A stretch of 64,000 nucleotides of DNA from Eudorina sp. 2006-703-Eu-15 (GCA_003117195.1 BDSI01000200.1:83488-147487), one strand, 5' to 3'; positions 35,970-49,529 are shown, counted from the stretch's first letter. The notes: generated by a model not told the origin, from the sequence alone. Numbers and translations are program-made.

Positions 35970-36872
35970 CTACTTGGGGGCCACCTTGTCCAGCGCCGCC
36001 CCCAGCACCTCCGCCGCGCGGTCGATCTCCGCGTCCGTGACGACCAGCGGCGGCACCAGCCGGATCACGTCGCCCTTGCCCGCGGTGATGGCCAGCACGC
36101 CCATGTCCCGCGCGGCGTCCACCACGGCGCCCGCCATCATGTCGAGCTGCACGCCCACCAGCAGGCCCACGCCGCGGACCTCCTTCACGTGCGGGTTGTG
36201 GCCCATGGTGCGCTTCAGGGCTGCGGGCGCGGAAGGGTGCCGCGGGGGGGGGGGACCGGGCGCGGGGGAGGGGGGCCGGGGTGGGGGTAGGAGGGGTATA
36301 GGAAATTGGTAGACAATGTCAAACTAGGGGGGGAGGAGGGGAGGCAGGCGGAGGTCGTACGGGTGACAATGAGGCGGAGGTCGTACGGGTGACAATGAGG
36401 CGGAGGTCGTACGGGTGACAATGAGGCGGAGGTCGTACGGGTGACAATGAGGCGGAGGTCGTACGGGTGACAATGAGGCGGAGGTCGTACGGGTGACAAT
36501 GAGGCGGAGGTCGTACGGGTGACAATGAGGCGGAGGTCGTACGGGTGACAATGAGGCGGAGGTCGTACGGGTGACAATGAGGCGGAGGTCGTACGGGTGA
36601 CAATGAGGCGGAGGTCGTACGGGTGACAATGAGGCGGAGGTCGTACGGGTGACAATGAGGCGGAGGTCGTACGGGTGACAATGAGGCGGAGGTCGTACGG
36701 GTGACAATGAGGCGGAGGTCGTACGGGTGACAATGAGGCGGAGGTCGTACGGGTGACAATGAGGCGGAGGTCGTACGGGTGACAATGAGGCGGGGAAGAG
36801 GCGGGGTAGAGGCGGGGAAGAGGTGTCAGGGCGCCGTCGCCAGAACGGACTCGTCAGCCGAACCCCCCTGCG

Positions 36873-36903
<31 letters not shown>

Positions 36904-39199
36904 GAACCCCCGCTCTCCACCCCTGTCCTCAGGCGCCTCACCCTCCCGCAAGCGGTGGCCCTTCTGCTCCACGGACGTCAGGAACGCCGGGTTGTTGATG
37001 ATATCGAACACGGTGCAGGCCACGTGGCACACCAGCGGGTTGCCTGCGAAGGTGGAGCCGTGGTCGCCTGGGGGGCGGGGCGAGGGGCGGCGGGGCGGCG
37101 GGGCGGTGGGGCGGTGGCGCGGTGGGGAGGGGCGAGGCGCGGCGCGGCGCGGCGGGGAGGGGCGGGGCGAGGGGCGGCGGGGACGGGAGGGACGAGGGGC
37201 GGCGCGGGCGGCGGATGCCGGGCCGAAGAACGGAGAAACAGAGAGGAAGTCACACGCAAGCAGTCCTTCCTTGGACTGTCCGACAGCGAGCAAGTCAGCA
37301 GGCTGGGAGGAGAAGTTTAGGGCGGCCGGTGGTTACCCCCCCTCCCCTCCCCCGCGCGGCCGCCAAGAACCCCGACACGAAGAAGGCGCCGTACTGAGAT
37401 GGACCGGTCTTATGTCGTACACCTCGCCGCCGCTTTGCGGCCAACCCAACGGACCCCTGCCGGGCGCCGCTCCACTGACACTGGTTCAGCGGCCAGTGGC
37501 GCAGCGGCGCAGTGCGCCGATGGGCGGCGAGCGCGGCGCCACCATCACGTCGGGGGACGACGAAACACGCGCCGTGCCCGGGGGACGACGGGGACGATCC
37601 CCCAGCAGTACACCTGCACTGTTGTACGGCGACGTATGAAGCATGACACCCCGACACGAACCCAACTCCCGGCTTGGACACGCATCCCCCCACGTCCCCC
37701 ACTGCACCCTCCAACACCCCCAGCCCGATCCGCCCCTTCACCCACCCACCCGGCTTCATGACCTCCGCCACGTGGTCCTTGAGCAGCACCGCCCCGATGG
37801 GCAACCCGCCCGCCAGCGGCTTGGCCAGGGTCATCAAGTCGGGCTCAACGCCGTACAGCTGGTGGCCCCACAGCTTGCCTGCAGCGCCGCGTGCAGCGGA
37901 GGGCCGGTCCGGTCAGGTGCAGGGTACAGTGCAGTACAGTGCAGTACAGGGGTGCAGTGGTGAGTCCGGGGAATGCGCCAAGGGTGCCGTGCATCAGGTG
38001 GGGCCGGTGCAGGAGAGCCGTACTTGGGTCAGTGCAGCTGCAGGGGGGCTCGAGGTGTCGGGGGGCTCGACAGGTCATGTTCGGCGCCAGGGGAAAGCTA
38101 GAGTCGCAGAGCGGTGGCCTTGATGCGGGAAGGTGGTCGAGAGAGGGATAGACCTAGGGTATCCACGCCCCACCCCACCCCACCTTTCCACCCAACCACG
38201 TTTCTACACCGCCCCACCTTTCCGCCCCATCACTTTTCCACCCCGCCCCACCTGTCCACCCCACCTTTCCTCCCCACCCCACCCGTCCACCCCACCTTTC
38301 CACCCCACCCCGCCTGTCCACCCCGCCCCACCTGTCCGGCCCAGGCCGCACTGCACCTCGTCGAACACCAACAGCGCCCCCGCCTCGTCACACAGCTCCC
38401 GCAGCCCCTTCAGGAACGCCAGCTGCGAGGGCGTGACGCCGCCCTCGCCCTGCACCGGCTCCACGAACACGGCGGCGGTCTTGCCCTTCTCGATCACCGC
38501 CGCGGCCGAGGCCAGGTTGTTGTACTCGGCCAGGCGGTGACCAGGCATCATGGGGTAGAACGGCGTCTTGTACTGCTCCTTGTACGTCAGCGCCAGCGCG
38601 CCCATGGTACGGCCGTGGAAGCAGGAGGTGAAGGAGACCAGCTCGTACGGCGCCACGGCGTCGGCGTCGTACGGGTCGACGCCGGCGCGCACGCGCGCCC
38701 ACTTGCGCGCGAACTTGATGGCGCCCTCGTTGGCTTCCGTGCCCGTGTTGCAGAAGAAGGCCTTATCTGCGAAGGAGTTTTCCACGAGCCGCCGGGCGAG
38801 GTCGACCTGGGGGGTTGTGTGGTAGAGGTTGCTGGTGTGGGCGAGCTTGGCGGCCTGCTCGTTGAGCGCCTCGAACCACTGGGAGTCGGAGTGGCCCAGC
38901 GCGTTGACCGCGATGCCCGCCGCCATGTCGATGTACTGGTTGCCCTCCAGGTCCCACATCTTGGCGCCCTTGCCGTGGGAAATCACCACGGGGGCGCGGG
39001 CGTAGGTCTGGAGCACGTACTTGGACTCGTCTGCGATGACTTGCTTGGTGGAGCCAGCGCCGTTGCCGTTGCCGTTGAAGATGCCCTTGAGCAGGTTTGC
39101 AGGGTTGACGGTTGTGGCTGCAACCGGCACGACGCAGCGCGTGCGCGATGGACAGCTTCCGCGGCTGGGGGCGGCGTGTCGATGCTGCAAGTGCGCCAT
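35970..39199 (-). CDS. ARG9: acetylornithine aminotransferase, plastid
   Basis: Four exons in phase on the minus strand, 39199-38332, 37878-37750, 37067-36942, 36220-35970, encode 457 aa, normal for the family plus a transit peptide. The enzyme is a PLP-dependent class III aminotransferase that converts N-acetylglutamate 5-semialdehyde to N2-acetylornithine with glutamate as amino donor, in arginine synthesis. Visible landmarks are GTEANEGAIKFAR (cofactor phosphate region), VEPVQGEGGV, FDEVQCGLGRTG with the cofactor-contacting Asp280, Lys309 in MTLAKPLAGG (Schiff-base lysine), HGSTFAGNPL, and a C-terminal domain ending VRGVGLLVGVQL and IRLVPPLVV. The N-terminus (MAHLQHRHAAPSRGS, Arg/Ser/Ala-rich) fits a chloroplast transit peptide. 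All introns carry low-complexity DNA. The gene appears intact. The symbol follows the Chlamydomonas name; ornithine aminotransferase is less likely given the plastid-type N-terminus. Confidence 0.95.
36346..36790. repeat. 26-bp minisatellite, about 17 near-identical copies
   Basis: The unit begins GAGGCGGAGGTCGTACGGGT and ends GACAAT. About 17 almost perfect copies fill most of intron 3 of the aminotransferase gene. The unit length (26) is not a multiple of three, so each strand shows long open frames that cycle through reading frames and are not genes. Confidence 0.95.
36872..36900. repeat. (CAG)n microsatellite
   Basis: About nine trinucleotide units in the same intron as the 26-bp minisatellite, some 30 bp from exon 3. 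Confidence 0.9.
38160..38335. repeat. pyrimidine-rich CCACCCCACCTTTC repeat
   Basis: Degenerate repeats of CCACCCCACCTTTCC type on the + strand, abutting the exon 1 donor of the aminotransferase gene; on the transcribed strand it is a purine-rich GGTGGGG array. Confidence 0.75.
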
Positions 39200-42100
39200 C
39201 GTCCCGCGATTATCTGGTCAACCTGCATGCACACAGTGTTGATTATAATATGAAATGGTTTGCCGATCGTTCACTGGTGTTTCGAGAGTTCGGTGCTGGC
39301 CCTCGCACGCATCCTTGACGACAAGCCCTAACGCTTCCACTGTGTCACCGCGACAAACTGCCATGCGGGGTTGATGGACTCCTTCAGATGACCTAACAAC
39401 TTCACATACCGTGAGATGTAAAGACAGGTGCAAGAGACGCTGATTGCTTTCCGAAGCTGTTCAGACGCTCCTCAACAAACCTTATCAGTATGAGCCAGAT
39501 ATCGCGGTAGGTCGCGTTACAAAATATAAAATGCCACATGATGCGCAACCCCAAAGCAAGAGGCCAGTAAAAGCACGTGAGGAGTCGCCGTACAATCGGT
39601 CGGGTCGGGTCGTTTTCTTGTGACCAAAGCACATAAGTCGGTATGTGTATTTTGTTAATCATAGTTGATTGACGACATTAATTCATTTACAGATATTGGT
39701 GGCTGGACGCTGGCTCGCCGGACTGCTCTGCAAGCCTAGCAGGCGCCGCCGTTTACCAGCTGCCGTTGACTTCTTGGAGCTGAATCACATTGGTGGATGA
39801 TATATGGGCATTATCGTGTCATGCTCGTGCTCTCGCAACAAGGCAGGAGTACCCTTGCGGGTAGAACCCACAGCGCCTTGCCGCATCTGCGCGCTGGTGA
39901 CCACGTGCAGCAATTTAATGCGTAATATATAAAATGAAACTTGATTCGTTATGAAAACCACCCGTTCGCGGCTGAACGTACGGCAGCGCGGGACGTCCGA
40001 AGCTGTGGTCCACGCGGATGATATGACCGCCAGGGACCGCCGCGGTCAGCCAACCAATCCAACGGCAGCAGAGGGTGTAGCAAGACGTGGCGTTCGCACA
40101 GGTTCCTTTGAGCTTTTAGTGACGCAGAGAGAGAGAGGTCACAGCTCGTGCGTGGAGGTTGAGACGTGCTGAGTCGCGCACGCCTCGGTCTGAACCCCTG
40201 AACCTCCCAACAAACTTGAAACACCTACGGATGGCAGCTGCTGGTTTGCCAACATTGCGCTCATGGCTCACACAGCCCCTGCGTCCACATTACCATACAA
40301 GGCAACCTTCCACATACCCATACATCACCAACGTCCACATACCCGTACTTCACACCCGTGCACACATGACGGGACATCACTACCTTGCATATGACCGGGC
40401 ATAGAGGTGCTGCGGACACTCCGCCGACAAACACACCTCCCCTCACTTCGCAGTGCCGAACCTGCGCACAAGCCAGCGCTCCGCACCATGCATTTCTGTT
40501 ACCAACGGAATCCGGTACGCTTCCAGTCGGTTGCGCCCCGGTTGACGCGGGTCTCGCCTAGAAGCGCCCCTGTTGAGCATAGGGCCCTCGCCGGGGCAAC
40601 CGACTCGCGCACAATCTTTTCCGGCACACGTCCAACCGTTGTTACAATGTAACGTCAGAGCAAAGGCACTGGTTGTCAACTTGTCATCCCGAAAACGACA
40701 AGCTCGGCGGTGCGGACTGCGCCCCCCAATATCGGAAGGTGGTCGTGGCTGTGATCGCGGTTCGCTACGCCCCGGTGGCTATCGAACTCCCCCTGAGCGG
40801 ACTTCATCCCTGGCTTGCTGGCTATGGGCGGTCCTAAGGAACGCGGTGGTTCCCTGGTAGAGTGGCTGCGGGATGTGCTCCGGTGCGCGTCTGGATCCTG
40901 TCCGGTGCGCCATCCGCCGCGGTGGCGTGGGTGCGTTCATGCAGTGTGTGGTGAGGAGGCTGAGGCTGTCATGTGTCACCGATGACCCGCGGGGTCCACT
41001 GTCACTGTGTCCCATAACTCAAAATTCGGTACCCACAAGAAGGTCCTGATCACGGTTTGGTTTATTTAGTAATCGTTACAAGGTGGACCACCGCACCACA
41101 GACCATGACGCACCGCGCTGGCTGTGATCCGAGCGGCCGACAGGCGGGGAACCCCGTGAATGAGGGCGAGGGTGTGGGAAGAATTGGTGAGGACGGGGAA
41201 CACTCGAGGGTGTTACAGTGTACCGGAGAATTGGCGCTGTCAAGGCGTCAGATAGATAGGTCGTGGCAGGTAGACACCGCGGTGTCCGGAAGGGAAGACA
41301 GCTCTCCCTGTGGACAGCTTGTTCGGCGTGGAAACGAACTCCCACTGAGCAAGAGCGGATGGCATTGGACAGCCTGCTGGGCGTGTCAGGAAGCAGACAC
41401 CGGGTGTCTGTCACCTCGGCTGACACCTTCCTTTCACACACCTGCACACAGAGCAATCACGCCGCCAGCCCCGCAAGATCCCGCACGCTCACAGCATGGC
41501 CGACACGTGTCTGACACGCGTCACGGCCCCCTTCGAACCGCAAGCTGACCACAAGTAGCCCCGCTGCGTTGCCCTAGCGTGGAGTTACCGCAGCCCTGAT
41601 GTGGAGCGCTACGCGTCGGAACTAACGCACAAACTGAAATGGTCGGCATTCGCCTACCTGAAACGAGTTTCACGACCCACGGCACAGCGCATATAGGTTA
41701 CAAAGAGCGACAGGTAGCCGTTGTTGAGTCTATCGCCCGACTGGGTCTTTCGTGTTCTCCCGTCTGGCTGCGAAGCTTCAGCAACTCTTTTCTCCGAGGC
41801 AAGAAGCTGTCGCGCGGCGACTTCAAATAAATCCAATCTAGATACTAAGAGTATCCAATTTCATGTTGATACAGGGGAGCTTTTGTTGCTGGCGCTTTGG
41901 TCCTCTGTAATGCCATTACGGTAGGCTGCTGGCTTTTGGCCTGCTTCGGCAACCGGGACGAAATAACTAACTCAACGCTGCAACGAGGTTGTAACTGTAC
42001 GTCATATGCTTAGCCCATCCAACAGTTAGAGGAGTTGAACGAACTGTCGATAGCCCGCGCGACGTGTCGCACTAAAACTTTAACTTGCCAACCTGTCCGA

Positions 42101-44671
42101 TTAACAGTTTGCAGATAATAGAACATATTAACGTGCTGTTTTTCCTGTCTGATCACTTCGGCATGACAGTCCACCGTTGCTGGCCGAGCGAGTTCCGGGA
42201 GGTTATGGGTGGCTTGGCGGCGCACTCCGGCCCCTGCGCAGCCGTTTGCACAGGCATACCCTTTTGAGAATTGATTATATAACAAAATGATTCCTTCGAC
42301 ATTAATGTAAAGTTTGCAGTACCTGGCGTTCAAGGCTTCTGTTTGCAGCAATCGGTACGGGGCGGATTCGAAACAATGTCAAGCAACAAAGGACTTAGGC
42401 ATATAGATTCTCAGTAGCTAGTCTAATGATTACTTGCTATTGCATCGACCCAAAAAGGTATCTGTTGCGCGTTGCCACGCATTTCCACCCTTTTCCACCA
42501 ATGCCTGCCCCATATCTTTGACCCACAGCATGGCCAAGAGCTTGGCACTTAAACCTACTGGCATGGTTTGGAGTTATCTATAAGGAAATCTGCCGTTCTT
42601 ATCTGAAGGGCAACCTGCCCATTGCGCTTTCCGATGCTTGGACCTATCCAGCCGGCGAGAGGCTGTACTTATAAATGAATTTGGCAGTGTTTTGTGCTCT
42701 TAACCATCCGCATGACGGCGTCGCTGTCATGAACCATTTGAGGACCCCTGCCGGTGCCTACCTAAGCCTACCACGACATAGACCCCAGCGGCACCCCGCG
42801 GACCAAGCAAAGAGGCATCCTCGCACCACAATGCCCACGACATAGAAATAAAAGAGGGGAACCCAACCCAGCAACGCAACTACCAAGCACGCTGGGGCAC
42901 CCAGCAGGGCACCGCTATCAGAGGGGCAAAAGCGACGCACCAAGGGGGCACCGGACAAAGCTGAACGGGGGAGGCTATCTTCTCAGGCACCCCATAGGCC
43001 AGCCACCACGACCCGGGAACCCGCTGCTCAAGATCTTGGGTGCCCAGGCCTGGAACATGACGATGCGTGGCAGCCGCGGGGGAACCCTCAACCCATCAGC
43101 ACCCCAACTCATGGCCACTTTTGGGTGTAACAGCAGGTCGACCGTTTGGGGTATAGGGAAGGTTGAGCCAGCTTATAATGCACTGTGGTCTCGGAGCAAC
43201 ATGTATCGTGATGACTTTGGTGTTTGGTCACGGTGCGGTACATAGCGCCACGAATAGCTTGTCAAAGGGTGCTTGGGCCTGCCTTGCTGTTTCCTCGATT
43301 GCGCGTTGCACACAGCTCGGTTGCACAAAGCTCGAGGCCGTCAGGGAATCCGAGCTGTAGGTCTCGATACTATTAGCTTGGCAGCGCTGTGGCTTTGGCG
43401 CGGCTTGGAGTTTGCCTGCAACAGTTTTCTGGGGTCTCGTTTGCCCTGGTTGGTTGCAACCTTGTCCTACCTTCGTTGTTTCTTTCCTTCTTTCCTTTTC
43501 TACATTTCTTTCCTTGCTCGTTGTTCAACCTCTGGGTGGGTCACCCAATACTAGCTTTGACTGCGTTTATAATTACTGCGGAAATGCCGACTTGAAATGT
43601 GGATAGCCCTCATGGGTTACTTCATCGAGCACGGGCAGGGTGCTCATGAGCACCAGGCATAAACAATATATGTCTTGGAAAGGAGTTAATTGATCGTGAA
43701 CAACTATCGCTAAAGACCGGGGCGAAAGAAGCAGGAGGCGTCATGTTACAAATGTACGGCGATGTTAAGGTAGGAACAGAAGGTCAGATGTAAGAATACC
43801 GCAGCTCTTACACTGCATATCAAGGCCAATTAAAATTTGCCGTGCTGCCTTGCATTGGTGAAGCAGATTGCTGACGCCCTGGCTGCTGTCGTCACGACCG
43901 GCTCGGTATGGTGTGCTTACCTTTTACATGGACGAATGCCGCAATCCATAACAATCGTCGATACATATATGAACCGATATTAATGAAACAGTTCGCCCTA
44001 TGGGATGTGAATCGCCGGTTTCTGCATTGAGTACAAAAACATGCGCCACGTGAGACTTCAATTTGTAATAATACAATAAAACAAAAACAGGTATAACTAC
44101 CATACAGAATCGGCGTTGTATCGTATACGGTATTGTCGTTACCGTCCACAACACGACCGCTATCGGGACCTCACGGCTTGCGGGCCCTGAGCCCTCCCAA
44201 ATCGATAAAAATGAACACGATATTGATGTAAATTACATTAGTTGGCACGCTCACCTTCTTTCCCGCGCTCGCGCCCACCGTGCACCACCGCCTTTGACAG
44301 TGTCGTACTGTAATTCGCCAGGGAGGGCGCGTTGAAGCCGTCATAGAAGGATCGGTTGCCAATCTGCTCTACCGCAGTTGCGCCCTTACAGGCTGACAGC
44401 ACACGGCCTTGTGGGTTGCCGCATTGCAATCAGCAACCGTTGAACGATTGTGCGGGGTCCGTTTTCTTTTTTCTGTCGCACGTTCAAGAATTGCTTGCAA
44501 TGTGAGTTAAATCTTCAGAAGAATTTATGACATATCAGACTATTATGTGTTGAACACCTTATCTTGTCAGAAAGTAATATTCTTCCAGCATAGGTAGCTG
44601 GCAGGTCAGGAAAAAGACTGAATGTTTCCCACCTTGCAGAGAATCGGTGGAAGTACTTAATCGGCGGTAAC
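39200..44671. other. AT-richer gene-poor region
   Basis: About 5.5 kb. The first few hundred bases must hold the 5' UTR and promoter of the minus-strand aminotransferase gene. The rest is clearly less GC-rich than the gene clusters. A possible exon at 44255-44429 (-) is listed separately; it would be divergent from the pherophorin. A palindromic GTTACAATGTAAC lies near 40639-40651. Nothing else is supported. Confidence 0.4.
44255..44429 (-). CDS. possible exon of an unrecognised minus-strand gene
   Basis: An open stretch (QIGNRSFYDGFNAPSLANYS, then LSKAVVHGGRERGKE) ends at a good donor (AAAGAAG|GTGAGC). Its amino-acid texture is protein-like. A further exon-like stretch lies near 43,925-44,035 and also ends at a GTAAGC donor. 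No start codon, chain or family could be established; only the donor end is supported, and the stated upper boundary is approximate. Confidence 0.22.
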
Positions 44672-47600
44672 ATGTCCAAGCTGCTGCTGTTGGCGCTCTT
44701 CGGCGCCATCGCAGCGATTTCTGTGCAAGCTGGTAAGTGGAGATGTGCCTTCGACGTGTTCGACGGCATTCCTGATGTTGACAATCTGTGTCCCATTCTC
44801 ATGCAATCCATTTTACAGGCGAATCCAGCTTCTCCCTCCGGTAAGACTGGGAAGTTAGGGCTGTCTCTCTTCGTCGAGAGTTACTCGTGCATCGCTAGCA
44901 CTGACAACTGCCGTTTCCAGAACTCAACAATTCCAGCGCTTTAACATCTGTACAAGAGTAAACTAAGCCTCACATTGCATTTTCTTCTGGGAGCAGGTCG
45001 CTGCTGAACAACGACGACCCGAACGCGTTCCCTTACTGCAAGTGTACCTACAAGATTAAGCGTAGTCCATATCGCTTGCGCTATGACAAGGCCCTTCCTA
45101 ACTACAAGGGCTTTGACTGGAACTGCTTCAATGTCACGCTGGACACTTCGAACACTGTTTGCGAGACTGTTCCGTTGAAGGAGCCGTGCTGCAGTGCTGA
45201 TCTTTACAAGATTGAATTCGATGCCAGTAAGTAGTAGGAGTGTCTGGAGCGACAATCGTCCAACAGCGCGGGTCCCAACGTTTCTGTCGCATTGTGTGCG
45301 CCCGCACGGGATGCCTTGGAGATACCTACAAATTCGGTGACTGTTTCATGTTCATTTTACGAGATATCCTCTCACAATTTCTCGGGCATGTTTGCTGACA
45401 TATCGCTGACACTGCGCCGTCTCTTTGAGAGCATTCTGACTGCTTGACGCACGACTGCGGGCCGGGCATGATCGCACCCCTCCCTTCTCCCCGCTGCTGC
45501 ATCCCCGATCAGACCCGGACTGCAAGGGCGCCGTCACGCGCGTCCTGCTGTTCCCGAACATCTCCAAGGTCGTCGGCGGCATCACTGTCGCTGAGCAGAT
45601 CAATGTCGTTGGCATCGACGACATCCCGGAGGTGCCGGGCGCCGCCGTGCTCCGCGTCACCCGCGGCCTCACCCTGCCGCAGAGCGTGGTGGCTTCCTTC
45701 GTCCCAGGTAGGCTCGTGTGGGCTAGGGGATTACGCGGCCGTCGGGTGTGGTGCGAGGTGGCGCCCGCCAAAATTAAATGTGGTGGTGTGTGCGCCCCGC
45801 AAGCCAGCGTCCGAGCCCCTCCCCGCTGCACCCGATGTACCCTGGCAGCGCCTTCCGCGACAGCGCAGTCCTCAATGAGTCATGGCCGGGCTTCCCATGC
45901 ATGACAGATATCCAAGGCACATGGCGCAGGGCCGATCGAAAGGAGGCATATTCCCGTGCGGTTGTGGCAGTCCGGGGATCAGCCTTGGGGCAGGTGCATG
46001 AGTGCGGTGTCGGGTGGGTGAGGGGGGCCAACTTCCTGGCATGTCGGGCCTGGCTGGCTGGCTGGCTGGCTGGCAAGGGATCAGGTAATAAGGGGTGTGG
46101 ACAGGGTCATATGTCCTCAGGAGTCTCGCATGCGGCAGCGTCAACTACATCACTGCCACTGTTAGGATTGGATCCCAGGCGATCACAGGAACGGGTTGTC
46201 GGGCACCAAAGCGCTTCGTGTGACGGCATGATGTGTGTGGGGGCACGCATGGGGGCTCTTGAGGCATGGTTCGCTGGTACGGTGACTGAGCTGTGACTGC
46301 GCCAGTGAGGAGCTAATGCGCGTCCAAGTATACCAAAACTTTCTTTTTGAGACCTGCTTCGGAATAATGAGTGGATTCAGAAGAGCCGGGCACGAGACGT
46401 TCTGAGCATGAGACGGGTGTGGCGTTGTGAGCCCAGCTGGCAGCGTCCCTACCCCTTAGCCGGCGCCTCTCACCGATTGCTCTCCCGCCCTCCTCCCCTC
46501 CCCACCGATTGCTCTCCCGCCCTCCTCCCCTCCCTTGCTCCCTCCCTCCTGCATCTTGATATGCGTGCTCCCAACCTGCAGCGGGCGGCCTGCCGCTGTG
46601 CCTGAACAAGGTTCCGGGCATCTGCACTTTCGCTGAGGCCTTCAACGACAAGACCGCCGCCGGCAACGTGCAGTACTCGATCTTCGACTCGACCAAGTCG
46701 TGCTGCCCGACCGACATCACCGGCCCGTCGTTCCGCCCGGTTAGCCCCAGCGGCGCCTCCCCGCCGCCGCCGCCGGCTCCGCCGTCGCCGCCGCCGCCGT
46801 CGCCGCCGCCGCCGTCCTCGCCGCCGCCGTCGCCGCCGGCGACCGGCAAGCCGAGCCCGCCGAACCCGCCGCCGCCGCCGAGCCCGAAGCCGCCGGTTCC
46901 GCCGAGCCCGAAGCCGCCGAGCCCGCCGAGCCCGAAGCCGCCGAGCCCGAAGCCGCCGAGCCCAAAGCCGCCGAGCTCGCCGTCGCCGCCGCCCCCGCCG
47001 CCGCCGCCGCCCCCGCCGCCGCCGCCGCCGCCGCCCAGCCCACCGCCGCCGCCCCCGCCGCCGCCCCCGCCGCCCCCGCCGCCGCCGCCGCCGTCGCCGT
47101 CGCCGCCGCGCAAGCCCCCGTCCCCTAACCCGCCGCCGAAGCCTGTGCCGAACCCTGTGGTGCCGAACCCGCCTGGCTTCCCCTACTGCGAGTAAGAGCG
47201 GGTCAGGCTGAACCAACTGTGTACTGGGTACTGCAGGGCATGGAGTCTACGGATTGACGTGCGTACTTCTGTTGCGAAACCAACGCTATGTCTCGAAACG
47301 ATTCGCGATTTTGGCATGTTGGAGTTGGGCGCCGCGCAGCGATCGCGATTGTGGCTGCGCCTCTCTCACGTCCCTCCCCCCCGTTTCATCCTGGCTGCGC
47401 TTCTTGGTTCCTCAGCGGCCCCGCGTAGCCCAGCTGGGGTGCTTGTGTTATGTGTTTCTGGAAGACGTCGTTGCCCCTTGGTTGCTTCTTTCGCCGCTCC
47501 GGAGCCCCTTCTCATTTAATCACTTCGATCCCGCTTACCCTCCTGCCCCTCTCCGCAGTTGCACGTCGTACAACGCCAACGGCTTCCCGTGGCGTGTGGC

Positions 47601-48686
47601 CGTCGCCAACATCACCTCCGTCAAGCAGGGCGGCTTGACGGTCGACAAGGTGTGCCTGCGGCTCTACGTGGACTCGGCCGCAGCCAGCACCTGCGACAAC
47701 TCGCTCTGCGGCGGCTGCACCGACGGCCTGCAGAAGTTCGAGCTGCTGGCCAGTGAGTCGGGAGGGGCAGGAAGGGAGGCAGGGGGGTTGCAGAGCAGGA
47801 GTGCGGGACCTGGAGTGCGCGGGCGGGGTCCAGGTAGACTTTGTGGTTGCAGCCGTGGAATGCTGGAGGCAACCCGCCTGGAGGCAACCCCCCAATCGTG
47901 CCACGGAGGATGTGCTGGCCTCCTGGCCTTTCACAGAGGACCTGCCTTGCACACACGAGATGCGGGCGGTGCGACGCAACTGCAGTTCTTGCAGCGTTGC
48001 TGGTATGTCGCATTTCGCCTCCGCGGGCGAGCTGAGCCACCAGACGCACAGCTGAGCCCGTCTGTGATTGCGCAAGAGCGCAGAATCCAGCGGCAATCGC
48101 GTCCAGATAGGACCTGGGATGAGCGCCGGGGTCGGAGATGGCAGTCTTTGGGGCCCCCTCGACAAGGCCCCCCCAGGGTGATTTTGGTGGAAGGCCGCCT
48201 GCATCTCACTTCTAGGGTTTCCACAGCACCTCGCGTCGACCGGCCTTGCCTCGCGTTGTGCCGCCGCCACCTCTTCCTTCACCGCTCCCCTCATTCCAGC
48301 CGCCTCCATCGCCGGCCCTCCGCCTCCCCTCACCCCTGCCCGTCTCCACCTCAGCTCACCCCCACCCTGCCCCTACCTGACCTCGCCCCCGCCTCGCAGA
48401 CGGCCAGTGCAAGGGCTCCCTGCTGCCCTTCACGCTCTCCACCACCCCCGAGGTCCGCTCCTCTTTCTCCTGGGACAACGTCAACCCGATGCTCAAGTTC
48501 ACCCGCCTGGACCTCACCTACGCCCAGGGTCTTAACCGGGGCGCCTCCATGTGCTTCACCTTCAAGGGCCCCAGCTGCACGCGCTTCGCCGAGCTCTGCC
48601 CCGGACGCGGGTGTTCCGCCGTGGTGTTCAACCCGCCGGGCAACTCCTGCTGTCCGTCCAAGTTTTCGCCGGTCGGTGCCCCCTAG
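44672..48686 (+). CDS. pherophorin (Hyp-rich extracellular matrix glycoprotein)
   Basis: Seven exons in phase, 44672-44732, 44819-44840, 44997-45226, 45513-45707, 46582-47191, 47559-47752, 48400-48686, give 532 aa. Residues 1-20 are a clean signal peptide (MSKLLLLALFGAIAAISVQA). Two globular Cys-rich pherophorin domains flank a proline rod. Domain 1 (about 38-225) has FPYCKCTYK, CFNVTL, CCSADLYKIEF and SKSCCPTDI. The rod (about 228-365) is PPSPKPPSP and poly-Pro, expected to be hydroxylated and arabinosylated. Domain 2 (about 369-532) has FPYCDCTSYNANGFPWRVAV, VCLRLYV and NSCCPSKF. These proteins are secreted and build the cell wall or extracellular matrix of volvocine algae. Splitting each FPYC domain across several exons is normal for the family. 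A TGTAA at 49530 could end the 3' UTR. The gene looks complete; which of the many paralogues it is cannot be told. Confidence 0.94.
46472..46535 (+). repeat. 32-bp tandem duplication
   Basis: Two copies beginning ACCGATTGCTCTCCCGCCCT in intron 4 of the pherophorin, about 50 bp before exon 5. A (GGCT)n stretch occurs near 46048-46072 in the same intron. Confidence 0.85.
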
Positions 48687-49529
48687 GCGGCCACACGCGA
48701 ACAGCGCAATGCGCGTGCCGCGTGATGTCGTGGCCCAGGTGTGGTGGTGCACGTGGCTGGTGCCAGCCCGGGGGATCGCCCGGAGGGTCGCGAGCCGTTG
48801 AGTTGCGGCCGGTGCGGGAGGGCGGTCTCGTCGAGTGATCGCCCTCCGAATGCTTACATGGGGGGCAGCTGAGATGACGCTGTGCTCCCGCGGACTCTCG
48901 GAGGGCGTTGATCGGGGTTGTGCGGCTGGCGGGCGCCGCTATATTATTCGTTGGTTACCTGCCGGCGCGGCAGCGGAAGCGGCGGTGAGCCGCCGTCGTG
49001 GCCGGCCATGCAGGATGATGAAAAGAGTGCAGTGGACTGCCGTACCGTTCTGTACGGCCGCGCCCTCGGGCTGCCTGCTGGAAGGCGTCGGCCTGGGGTG
49101 TGTTGTGCGGTTTGCGGTTTGCTGTCCCCTCGCATGTCGTCGCCGCTGCCGTCGCCAGTCGCACGCCCCACCGAGCATCGGACTCGTCACACACGAAACG
49201 GACCCCAGGCGCCAGCCCGGGGCCCCCAGCACGTGTCGAGGGTGGGCGCGCCTCTCCACCAGCGGGCAGCGAAGCCAGGGGACGGATTGTGGAAGTGATT
49301 GGGCTGTCCCGCCCTGAGACTGCGAGGACGTGATTCTTGATCAATGACCCGATTCAAAACTGTGTTCGTAGCTCCTTCGGCACTTCATCTCTCGCAGGAG
49401 TTCAAAGACCTCGGCTTCCGTCGTGCACGGCCGGGCGCTCGTCAGTTGGCGGGCCCTTGATCGTTCATGCGGGGCCTGTGCGTCGTGTGGTGTGGTGGTG
49501 GGTGATTGCGTTTCCTTAGGGTTTCGATT

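Noticed and set aside
36215..36941. Three long minus-strand frames of repeating PPPHCHPYDLRLIVTRTTSA type
   Set aside because: Produced by the 26-bp intronic minisatellite, whose length cycles the frame; flanking aminotransferase exons are real.
46313..47113. Gly-rich minus-strand frame of 266 codons
   Set aside because: Antisense of the proline rod of the pherophorin.
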